A stretch of 64,000 nucleotides of DNA from Oscheius tipulae (Eukaryota > Nematoda > Chromadorea > Rhabditida > Rhabditidae), in the NCBI GenBank assembly GCA_037178975.1, contig JASJZH010000003.1:2170001-2234000 (forward strand), read 5' to 3'. The position numbers and the translations under genes are program-made. Positions 9,892-20,800 of the stretch are shown piece by piece. How positions within the stretch are numbered: the first letter of the stretch is position 1; every line of letters begins with the position of its first letter. The notes below the pieces were generated by a model. That model had not been told where the DNA came from. It worked only from the letters and a program-made list of their open reading frames with translations, and did not search any database.

Positions 9892-11952
9892 TCAGGACGC
9901 CGGAGGCGGAACACTGAAAAACGGGTTTGGCTTAGTATAGGAAGAGAGCTTACTTTTCAGAAGAGCCTTTAGCATTGGCCTGGAGAAGTCGTTGTTGCTG
10001 CAATTTTCTCTTTTCCTTGTCGAAAGTCGGCGTCTCATTGCTGACTGAAGAAGGGACGATTGGGGCTGGGATGGCTGCGACTCGGAGAGGGGCAGGAATG
10101 CTGAAAGTTCAGCATTTTTTACCCCAAAGGCATGAAAGCTCACTTGTGAAGAGGAGAATTGACAGAAACTAGACGACTGGCAGCATGTATCGGCATTCCG
10201 ACTTGTGGAGGCAGTAGAGTCGGCGAGTGTGGCCGATACATGATGGGACTGCCGTAATGCTGCGGTGAGAGATTCATTGGCCCGTACAGATTGCTGTTTT
10301 GGACGGCCTGGAGGGCCCGTTTGTGCTTTTCCAGATCTGAGTGAACCTTGTCCGTCTTCTTCTGCATCTCCGTGTTGCGTGTCATCAGTTCCTTGACCGT
10401 TCGGGTCAGCTCCGTCACCTTGTCTGAAGATTTTTCACTGCAAAGAGTGAAAAGTAGGCGTACTTTGAAGTTCCTCATTACGCTGATCCTTCTCCTTGAT
10501 GGCCTCCTCGAGCTCCTGGAGTTTGTTCTCACTGACACTGATCGGCGCCGAGTGGTACTTTTTTAGAATGTGGTCGTACTTGAGCAAGTCCTGGTTCTGG
10601 CGCTCAACTCGCGCAGCGAGCTGATCTCTCTGGAAGTTAAACGTTTTAAATGAGCCGGACACTACAATCTTTTATTATTATCTCCATGGAAATGAAAATA
10701 CTTTTTGCGGTAGCCGTTAGATACTTTGCGAGACTTTCACCGCATACAGTCGATTAGCACTCAGACTGTAGGCAAACAGGTCCCGGGTTCGACCTCTACG
10801 CACGTCAAAAATTTATCTATCTCTCCCGCCACTTTGGCTGGCAATCTCTATTTAAAAAAAATCATCGCAACACGGGTTCAAGTGACATGCTGCCTCAAGT
10901 CGCGGATTCGATTCAGGTTTTCCAGTAATGCAGAAGCAGAAAAGACTGTCAACCAACCTCTTCTTTCAGGGCAATGTTATCGTTCTCCCACATGTCTATG
11001 TCTTCAACCGCGCCCTGGAGCTCATTGCGCATTCGTTCCAGCTCCTCCTCAAGAAACTCTTTTTCCTCTATGAAGGTCCTTCTCAGCTCCTCAAGCTCGA
11101 CTTCTTTCAGCTGGAACCAATATGTTGACTTATAACCAAAAAGGCTAAGAAACCTGCATGTCGTTTGTGATATCGTCCATTTTGGACTCTAGCGAGTTGA
11201 TCCGTTTCGTCTTCTTCACACATTCCGTCTCCAGCTGTCCGTATTTTATTTGCAGGTTCTCGTAGTCAGTCTCCAGACGGCTCTTTTCCTCGCGGAGCTT
11301 CTTCTTGTCGGCCAGATCCTCTTCCATCTTCTTGTTCCTCCGGCGGAGATTTGTGACCGCGTACATCAGATGGCGCAGAAGCTCCTCTCCGGCCACCAGC
11401 TTCAGCTCGACCGACATTTTGAACGTGGCAAAACCTTCGGGTCTTTCCAGCTCGAGGCTGAAAAGAAAATTCATTTCTGGCCCCGTTGGAAGTAGACTTA
11501 CATGCAAGAGTCACCGACTGACTGAACAATGACTTTGGCCTCTGTCCGAGTATCGTCGACCATTTCGCGGAGGCTGCTCTGGAAGAAAGCGTTCATGTCG
11601 TCGCGGAAGTCTCTCGAGAGACGCCAGTCGTTGGCTAGATTCTAAAAGGAACATTTTTCTGGAAGAATATGTCAAAAAGGACCTGAAACTTGGCCGGTGT
11701 GATGTCTTCTCTGTAGATGAAGCCGAGATCAACGTCGCTCGTCACCTGCATTCTGAACGCTTCCGCACTTCCCTGACAGCGTTCAACGAGCAGTCCGAGT
11801 ATCTTTTTGATGGGCCTTGAAAAAAAATACGAGGGGAACAAAAATACTTACTCAGATTTCTCCCCGTTTCTGTGATCTGTCACAATGCATTCCAGCTGCT
11901 TCTTGATAATTGGGTTCTGTATGCTCCGAGAGACGCTTATTGGAGTCTGCAT
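9892..11952 (-). CDS. sas-6: Centriole assembly protein SAS-6
   Basis: SAS-6 builds the nine-fold cartwheel hub of new centrioles. The N-terminal head has the family's two signature blocks: VDLGFIYREDITPAKFQNL (compare the human 'LYNLVISEEDFQSL' block), and a later block, FKMSVELKLVAGEELLRHLM. A long coiled coil follows (roughly 230 residues, Glu/Lys/Leu-rich), then a Pro/Ser-rich tail ending NVPPPAS. Exons include 11852-11957 and one from 11815 downward. All joins checked are in frame, including EELQ|NKV at about 10430-10470. The ATG at 11950-11952 lies 5 nt downstream of a TTTTTTCAG acceptor, so the message is probably trans-spliced. It is transcribed in the same direction as, and ~286 nt behind, the H3 variant. 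Length is ordinary for nematode SAS-6, somewhat short of human. Confidence 0.75.
10745..10920 (+). repeat. Two tRNA-like B-box sequences in a SAS-6 intron
   Basis: GGGTTCGACCTC (about 10785-10797) and GGATTCGATTC (about 10904-10914) both match the internal B box of tRNA genes (GGTTCGANTCC). Acceptor stems cannot be paired, so they are not intact tRNA genes. They belong to the dispersed tRNA-like sequences described in the findings. Confidence 0.45.
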
Positions 11953-12237
11953 TCCGTCTGAAAAAAGAGGGGTGAATTTAATGGGGAGAGATGTGCAACA
12001 AGATAAACTGGCATTTGAATGCCGATAGCAAAGACCTATTTTCCGTTAGACGGCGCAGAAAGTCACTGCCCACTTGTGCGACGAATCCCGGAGATATTTC
12101 AGACAAACTAAGCACGAGTCAACTTAATTTCTATGAGAAAACAGAATACAGCGAAGAGACATTCATTTTTACATCTAACTCTATAACGGCAGAAAATGGT
12201 AGGGGGGTAAGTAAAGGGAAAAGAAGAAGAGAAGGAT

Positions 12238-12803
12238 CTAGTTACGCTCTCCACGGATACGACGAGCGAGCTGGATGTCCTGAAATAAGCTCTATTAAAA
12301 AAAACAGTGAATAAACAAACCCTGGGCATGATGGTCACACGTTTGGCGTGAATTGCGCACAGATTGGTGTCCTCAAACAGTCCGACCAGATAAGCCTCGG
12401 CAGCTTCCTGAAGAGCTCCGATGGCAGCCGACTGGAAGCGAAGGTCCGTTTTGTAGTCTTGAGCAATCTGGAAGAGTAACTTCATCAGAAGCTTCTATAA
12501 GAGGACCGACCTCTCGAACGAGACGCTGGAAGGGCAGTTTCTTGATCAGGAGCTCAGTAGATTTTTGGAAGCGGCGAATCTCTCGGAGGGCCACTACTCC
12601 GGGACGCCAGCTGAAAAGACGTTAATTTAGTTTCATAAGAAGAAAAGTGCTTACCGGTGGGGCTTCTTGATTCCTCCCTCGCTGGGAGCAGTCTTTCTGG
12701 AGGCTTTGTAGGCGCTCTGCTGATGCTTCTTCGGAGCGAGGCCGGGCGAGCCGTGCTTTCCACCGCGAATGATGGACTGGCTGGTCTGCTTCGTACGGGC
12801 CAT
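12238..12803 (-). CDS. Histone H3 variant (H3.3-like core, divergent tail lacking K9/S10)
   Basis: Four exons (12655-12803, 12511-12610, 12321-12467, 12238-12279) give exactly 438 nt and 145 residues. The core is almost canonical: [18 protein letters not shown], then [19 protein letters not shown] (the A-I-G of H3.3) and [13 protein letters not shown]. The tail starts ARTKQT, so K4 is kept. It then reads [11 protein letters not shown], losing the ARKS motif with K9 and S10, while a K14-like lysine remains in GGK. An extra stretch [13 protein letters not shown] follows, then [13 protein letters not shown], keeping K23 and K27 with T in place of S28. Y41 is W (HRWRPG). Introns and no stem-loop downstream suggest a polyadenylated, replication-independent gene. 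It is not CENP-A: the loop 1 and core lack CENP-A changes. Confidence 0.93.
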
Positions 12804-13445
12804 TTTATATTACCTAAAAACGAGCATAAATAAAGCTTGGAAAAAGAAAGAAAGAGAGTGGCACAGAAATATCTAGCAGGTACCGAAGCAGCGGAAACTC
12901 TACAAAAGGCGAGCAAACATAAATGATCCCCAAATTCTCACTGTTTGACAGTATTTTTTTGTAAATTAGCTGTTCGACAGCCCGATCCAACACGCATATT
13001 AATCCCTTTTGTATACTATTAGGATGGGCTGCCGAACAGCGAGATCAGTTAACATTTTTGGTTTACCGTAGGCTAACGCGGGGATTCAAACTGTTTTTCA
13101 ATTCTGAAATGTTGTAAAGGTTTGTTGTTTTAAGGACATGTTTTGACAATTTGTATTTCGCTGTTCGGTAGCCATTTTTGTGTTGGGCTGTTCAAAATTT
13201 AGGCACCGTGTACCGTGTTTCGCATTTTTCCTTCTTTCAGGCCGCTTTTCACAAAATCTCGATCCTCGAATATAACCTGTCCAGTCGGAAGGAAAGTTGA
13301 AAACAGTCTTAGTTTGTTCGCCGCCAGTCCCATTTACATTGAAAATAGTCCGAAATTCCCTGTTTCTCGTCGGTTTTATCCCTTTTGTATTAATATAATT
13401 TTCTCAACTCCCGCGCAATCCTCGTCATCTTGCCCATTTGCAGAC
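12804..13445. other. Intergenic region with repeated GCTGTTCGRCAGCC words
   Basis: GCTGTTCGACAGCCC (about 12969-12983) is followed by its near inverse GGGCTGCCGAACAGC (about 13025-13040) and by GCTGTTCGGTAGCC (about 13160-13175). A partial copy, GGGCTGTTC, lies near 13185. These could be arms of a small inverted-repeat element, or a clustered site between the divergent H3-variant and RBR genes. Confidence 0.5.
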
Positions 13446-13448
13446 ATC

Positions 13449-16400
13449 ATGACATGGTTAGGCAGAAGTCACGATGCTTTCAACGACTTCACCAAGCCTA
13501 CAACACACCACTATGCAGCCATCCCAACTACATCGGCGGGAGCGATGAAGGAAGAAGACCAGGAAGATAACAAAGTATCTTTTATTTGAAGCTTTATCCT
13601 GTCTACATTTATCGCTATTCACATGATGTTTTCAGTGGACGATGGGACAGAATCGCATGTTTCCGGAGCCAGAGCCCCCGGTCCGTATTCAGAGAGGAGC
13701 GTGGAAATGCCGAGGCCGTCTTCCGAGCGGCCTAACCTTCACGAGATACCACGTGAGTGGTCTTCTTTTCCAGTTCCTAAAAAAACATGCCTAGATGGAC
13801 ATCAATGCGTTAGACGAAGTGGCCGACTGCTCAGCGCCGGAGCCCGAACTGCAGTCTCATCAGTTCAAAGGAATGCCGTCTTCAGAAGAATTCTCACACG
13901 ACCACGAATGGACAGATGTCAACGATAGCGCCATATACGACGATATTAAGGCATGCGCTGTTTTGCTGTCTCTCATTCTGGTTTAGCTTCTGAAGAATAG
14001 GGATGAGCTCCAAGTTGGTCCACTGGCGAAGAAGATGGCCATTGAGATGAACCGAAACAGTCGATGCCCATGGGGACTGTCAGTGCTGAATGACAGCACG
14101 TCAACCGACCCATTGGGCGAGTATTCAATCGCGTTCCCATCAACTGGCTGGCAGAACAAGGAGGAACTGTTCAGAGCATGGTTCGTGTTATCTTGAGACG
14201 CCTTAATTCATGTATTGTCTTCAGCGTCGACGAAAAAGCCAGATATCTGCTCCACACCGAAATGCTGTCCCTCTACGGAGCAGGTCGCAATTATCACGTA
14301 ATTCTGGTCAATGTACCCCTATCAATCCACCGCTAGAGTCTTATACAAAATGGTCTCGACACGTTTCTCGACCTCGGTATAGCAGCTCAGCATCGCGCCC
14401 TCCTCGTGTCTCAATGTACACTGGAGGAAGTCAGCGAGGAGCTCAGGCTCAACTATCCGTCTGCCTACGCGGTTAGTTCCATCTTCTGCTCTAACCTCTC
14501 CCGCTTTCAGATGAGAAAACTGAATCACACGGAGTGCTGCTATCTGTCGAACAATTGCCTGAATCTCAAGACGAGGAACATCAAAATCATCGGCGACATG
14601 GCCTTTGACATCTCGTTTGGCAACAAAGAGGATTTGCTCAAGTTCTTCAGGAGATGTCCGAAAGCTGTCAAGTTCCCGGTCATATTGGAGGGTAATCTGT
14701 CGAGCAATGACAACGAGGTCTACGGCATCAAGCTCAGCTGGTACCCATATCCGTCGATGCGATACGCGGAGCTTATCGTAAGCTTGCTATCTTCGCTGTT
14801 TCATAAATGTGAATTCAGGTGAAAAATTCCAAAGATGTCGGTTATGCCTGCTTCGTGTTAAACGAGCATACGGTCAGAGCTATGCCGGCCGTCGCAAATG
14901 ACTCGGAAAATAAGAAAGTAAGGCTGAACCTCTTCGAAGGCGACGTCGATTCCTACGACAATGAGAAATTTGAGCACAAGATCAAGACCATCCTCTCGGC
15001 CAATCACATCGACTACGACAGAATCATGCTTTTCCGAACTCGGGAAAGGTATGTTTGGACCTCATTTTGTGGTAATCAAGGAATTTTAGAGCTATGGACA
15101 CGAACACGCTCTGGCAGAAGATCCATCAGCGAATCGGCCGAACGGCCATGAATACCGGCATTTGGGAGACGGTTCCGGGCGAAGAGGTTCCCGGCCATGA
15201 TGACGAGTGGGCAAATTACGTCAGTCGACACCATCAGACATTCCCCTGGAAGGTTCACCTAGACGCCTACACCTCGCCATTCACTGTGAAAGAGAACGAA
15301 ATGAAGAGGCAGAAACAGGAGCAGAAAAAAAGAAGCTCGGATGAAGTCGACGTCCCTCAACACGTCAATCTGGCCGCCCATGATCCATCTCTGGGAGTCC
15401 TGCGCACGGCCACAGTCACTTTCAAAAGTCGCGACGTGGCCGAGAAGATCATCAACTACCTGCAGCCCATCAGTCCACATAAGGATACGCTGGCCTTCAC
15501 TCACAAGGACAAATATGGCGTGCGCTTCTCGCCCTTCTACAGGATAGAGCGCAATGTGCCCCACTGCGTCCGCGGAGTTATCAACGCCTTCCTGGAGTCA
15601 GTTTTCACATTTCTATCTTGGCTTAAAATTCAATTTAGAAACGAAGAATCCGACTTCGTTGCCACGTCAGATTATCACGAGGGCAAGTGGTGTCAGTATC
15701 TGGACGGCCCGCTGAACACGCAGATGATTGTCCTGCAAGGTTGGCCAATCGCTCGTGTCAAGGAGGCAGCTGAACGACTCGAACAACGGCTCGCTGGACT
15801 CGAGATCGACTGCGGTGACCCGGAAGGAGCTGGAAGACTGCTCTATGGGTTCGTTGTTGTTTTGAATCCCATTAGATAAAGTTTCAGTGTCGGTCTGGCC
15901 TACGTGAACAAGATCCAGCGCGAGAACAAGGGCAAGGTTGTGATCTCAATCAGCCGTCTGGAGAAGAAAATGTGGATTATCGGAAGTTTGGACGAGGATT
16001 GCCCGGAGACGAGAGACAAGCTGATGCGCTTCTGTCATGATAGGGAAAAGTACACCATCCGATACTCGATCTCTCTGGCGAAGCCTCGTTTCCTGCCCTT
16101 TTTCAAGGAATACATTCGCGGCCTCGTGACCAGCAACCACGGCAACAAACTTGGCGTCTACCTCGGAAATCCGGACCTCAAAATTTTTGGACACGAGCTC
16201 CGTTTTGTGGGGAACGTCGTCCAGTACGAGCGACTTCAGGAGCTTCTCGACCAGCTGCAGAAAAAAGTACCTGTTTTTTTCAAATCTGTGACTAAATTTC
16301 AAATTTTCAGATGCTCGATAGCTATCGAGAAGTCTTCCCGCGAGACAGATTCGAGTTCCGAGACATCAACTGCCCTCTCTGTCTGGTCCAAGTCACCCAG

Positions 16401-17613
16401 TCCAACTACCGTCTGACCATCTGTGGACATCTCTATTGTCAAGACTGCCTCTGTAAAATGGTGATATTAAGAACTTCTTGTAATCGTAAATTTTCCAGAT
16501 TTCCTTCCAAATGAAAAACAACGAGCTTCCCGTGCGCTGTCGTTATGCGAAGGAGGGCAGAGAGTGCCTGGAGAGGGTGGCTGTACGCGATGTGATGCTT
16601 CTGCTCTTCGATAAAAACTTCAGTCGTTTCCCGTACTTCTTCAAGGACCGTCTCGAGCAGCTGCTCCGAGCCACCACGGACTTTGCCATCAAGCAGAGCA
16701 AGGGACGTCTTCGTCACTGTCCGCGACCCGATTGCAAAGGACTCTTCTGGGTACGTTTTCTTGGTTTTCTTTGTTAAGCGTCTTTCAGAAGAGCTACGTG
16801 AACAGCAATGTCGAGGGACAGGTGATCTGCGGGGTCTGCTCCTTCTGCGTCTGTCACAACTGTTTTTACCCGCCCCATTCTGGAGTCAGCTGTGAAGTCG
16901 AGACGAGAATAAGACGTACGTTCCGCCTTCCTTCCAGGGACGGGCTTTTTTTATTCAATGCTCATCGGAAAATCTGAAAAAATAGAATTACTTTTCGCAA
17001 ACTGATTGAATGGGACTTTGTTTGTGGGCATTTTGAAGATTTTGACTATGGACCTGGTAAAAAAGTTTCGACAAGGGAGACCTTTAAGTTGTCGCATTTC
17101 CTGGAAATCCACGTTCTGTCAATCCTTGCGTCTCCTCTAACAGTCAGCCTTCCAGAATCCGCCGACGAATCGATCAACTACTACATGACGAGACTGAAGG
17201 GACGAGCCAAGCGCTGTCCTAACGAGAACTGTCGCGGCGTGATCGAGAAGGACGCCGGCTGTAATCATCTGCACTGTCTCTTCTGCCACACTCACTTCTG
17301 CTGGCAATGCGAGTTCACCGTTAGTTTGTTTTGTCGTTGTTTCTGTAGTAATGCGACGACATAGGCTGATCGCGAGAGCGAAGTCTATGGACATATGCGC
17401 CAAGTGCACGGAGGGACGGGAGGCGGCTACGACTACCTCGACTACCCGCCCGGACTCGGCCCTCCTCCCGGCATCCCGATCCACCACCCTCCGCCCCTTA
17501 TGAATCTCCATTTCGGACAGCACGGTCACATTCTCGGAGTGGACGAAGATATGATGCCCGAAGACGCTCTCGATGAGGATGATGAAGACGTCGATGTTGT
17601 TGGTCCCCTGTAA
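13449..17613 (+). CDS. RBR-type E3 ubiquitin ligase, DEAH11/12-like C-terminal module
   Basis: RING-between-RING ligases take ubiquitin onto a RING2 cysteine before passing it to a substrate. RING1 starts CPLCLVQV and has CGHLYCQDC (about 16370-16450). The IBR contains HCPRPDCKG and ICGVCSFCVCHNC (16715-16865). RING2 has CPNENCRG, then DAGCNHLHC with the catalytic Cys, then HFCWQC (17215-17312). After RING2 comes a Cys-His segment, YGHMRQVHGG, resembling the ending of plant DEAH11/DEAH12 RBR proteins; no helicase is present here. The ~900-residue N-terminal part has no domain I know. The C-terminus is Pro/Gly-rich, then very acidic. The start ATG lies 5 nt after a TTTGCAG acceptor. One intron (about 13951-13986) must be read as GC-AG. 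Confidence 0.8.
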
Positions 17614-17867
17614 GAAACTGCACCCTCCTCTCTATGTCAATTATTGTTCGTTATAATATGATACCTCTTTTCTGGGAACAAAGTTCTTTACTTACACAAA
17701 AAATAGACACAATTCGGCAACGAAGCTCGTCTGACATGCAAAAATAGGGAAGCAAACACGGGGAGGAGGTTTGAGATAGCTAGAATGTTTAGGTGAAGGC
17801 GAAACCCGGGTGTTCAGATAAGGGAAGGATACTCGTGTTCGGAGAGGTTGATAGGGGCGAAAAAAAA

Positions 17868-20800
17868 CTATTGTTCCCAGGGCTGGGGATCATCATAGAT
17901 GTCGAACTCGTTGTAGATGATGTTCTCCTCCAGGGGCTCCTGGCTCGGAGAGATCGAGTTCGAGCCGGAGGGCTGCATTTCCTGGGCTAAATAGTTTGGT
18001 TCGATGGTTTTCCGTTCGAAACTTACTCAAATCCGCTGGATCGGGGGTTCCAGAGAGTCTCTCGCCGCCCTTGCTCATCTCTTGCTGACGTTTTCGCTGT
18101 CGTCTCTGGGCATCTCGCATCGCGTTGTATTGACGTCGTTCCTCGCTGGAAAAAGCATATTTTAAGGCGAAGAATCTGAGAACGAAGACAGTTGGTATTG
18201 TCACCGGGTGTCAGCTGACGTACGCTAATGGTTTTTAAATCTGTCGTCACAAACTTTCAATTGGGCCTACTAAAGACCGAGAGAATTAAGCTCGCTTTGG
18301 TCTTTCTTTCAGAGACTCCACTATGCTACTGCTCAACTTTTTCTTCTCGATCTATTTCAAACACGTAACATCAAGCTTTGGCAACGACTATAGTCTTGGC
18401 TCCAAAAAAAAAAATTCTCACCTACTCATCCTGTGATACTTCTGTCTGGCCTGTTCGGCTCTCTTCCTCCTCCTTTCCTGAGCATCATGAATGGCTCTCT
18501 GGAGATCATTCGACAGTCCCGTCACATCTCTTGTCTCAGCCATCGTTACTAGTTCCTCATCTCTTGCCCTGCTTTTTCTTAGCAGATCTGCCCTTCTCGC
18601 GTTCTGAGCTTGTCTCAGCTCCGGCTGCATATTCCGGTACCTAGAAGGAGAGAGTATGAGTCGAGAAAACTATGTTACCTGATCCTAGCCCTCTCTGCCC
18701 TTTTGGCTTTGGCCATCTCGTGCTTCTGGGAAAGAGACATGAGGCTCGGATCCTGGTCCTGTACAACGTACTCTCCCCTGTACCGAGGCGTTCCGTAAGA
18801 GTCGTGGCCAGGTCCAGAGGAGCTGGCCAAGTGGATCTGTCCGTCCGCGGTCTGGACATAGAGACTGTCCTTGGACTCATTGGCTATCGTGTCTACCGGC
18901 GCGATGACGATCGTCTGTCCCTGGGCCAGTTGGCTGAAAATGTACATCGTTATTGTAAACCTCGAATAGAAATAAATGAATACGCAATTGCGCAAAGTCG
19001 TTTTTGGGGCCGAAGACGGCATTTTCGAGATTTCCATTGCTCTGCAAAGAGCAGATCAAGGGCTACCGCTTTGCAGAACATCATAAAACTCAAAAAAGCC
19101 GTCTTCGGCCTAAAAATTTCTGGTACGTAATTGCCCATTCACTAGCTTTTATGTGATCAGGCTCAGAACTCACTTCAGTTCGGCCTCTTGGGTGATCTTA
19201 TGACCGTCGATCGTCCGAAGCTCAACGGCCAGACCGTTGGCATCTCTTCCCGTGACCAGCATGTCATGAAGAGCCTTCTCGTCGATCATCAGCGGATTCG
19301 TGTTCTGTAAAAGAGACTAGATGGACGAGTGAGAAAGGAAGGATCGATGGGCCTCCCGTATTCCTAGGCTACTATATTTTATAGCTGACTATAAGACGCC
19401 TTTGTGGAGGATAAGTAGGTAGAGAAATTGGTGAATAATGGGATTTGGGAGTGTGAGTTACTATAGACAATGGCGGTGCATTAAACCCCATACTATTTCC
19501 GAGGACTACTTGTACTCTGTACCAATTCTGGCCCTCCCTCTATGTTTCAACATTTACTGTCCTTCGACTCAAAAATGAATGCTTATTATTCTATGGCTCT
19601 CCGTCCCACTGTCCAAACTGACCATCTGTACTCACTACCAGGCGTGACTAGTCGTACTCTTTTGTCTCTGTCTCTAAAACAAATTGTCTCTCGACTCATA
19701 CTCATTCAGAGACTGACTCTTACTCTACATCCTCAATGTATCTCCCCTAAGCAGTGTCCAATAGTCTCTCGGTTCAATTCTCCACTTCGCTCAGTGATTT
19801 TCCCTGTGGCTACTCTCTCATATCTGTAGAACAGACTAGTCACCACCCTCAAGAAACTCTGACTGGGAGAGTCAGCCGACCGTTGTCTACCATAGTCCAA
19901 GAAGTACGATCTCTCTCCTTGACTCTCACCTGAACATAGGCTCTCTCTCCACCGTCCTGAACCAGATGCTCCTGTTGAATGATTGGCTCGGGGTATCTGA
20001 TCGCAGGTGCCGGTATCTCCTGTCCAGTTCTCTGCTTATCCAGAATGGCTTTGGCCTGAAACCCCTTATATTATTACAATTAGATTCGCTCCGAGCCTGT
20101 TTGGTCTTTTTCATGACCTCCTTCTCCATCTGCTGGAAAATCTCCTCCGTTGGATCCTTCGGGACTGGAGGAGGCGCCGGTGTCTCATCACCGACAGGTT
20201 CAAAACTTGGCTCCGAGTTGAAACTGGTCCCGAGTCCAAAAGAGGCCTGATCACTAAGCGAGTCATTAGCGACAGAGCTGCCAGAACAGCTCATGTCCAG
20301 CTCCTGGCCCTCTTCTCCATTCGTCTTGCGGCCCTTCTTCGATTGTGCCCTCCGGACATTGTAATCCTGCAGAGACTAAAAGTTATTGAGGGAAAGAGTG
20401 CATGGAGATGGGGTGAATGGTTCCGTGGGAACTAACCTTTCTCTGATCCGGAGTCATCCTCTGGTAGCGGAGTCTAGCCGACTCGGCCTTTCTCGCATTT
20501 CGGATCATTATCTGCTGGGCTTTCTTCAACGATTCGGCTGAAATACAGCCGGCTGGAGTCGAGAGAAGAATCTCTTCCTCTTCTCTTCGCTTGCGGAAGG
20601 ACTCGGTACGGCGCTGGTTGTACTCTCGCTTCTCTTCCGGCGTCATACGGTGGTATCTGAAAGTGAGACGATGAGCGAGGAAGGAAGAGTCATTGTCTGG
20701 TCAGGGACCCATTGAGAGTTCAGAGAGCATAGACCACAAAGAAGGGATATTTTCAAACTGTCAGAGAGTACAGGTAGTTCAGCCAAATCGAGAGAATGAG

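Noticed and set aside
12238-12803. CENP-A for the H3-like gene
   Set aside because: The core helices and loop 1 are nearly identical to H3.3; only the N-terminal tail is unusual.
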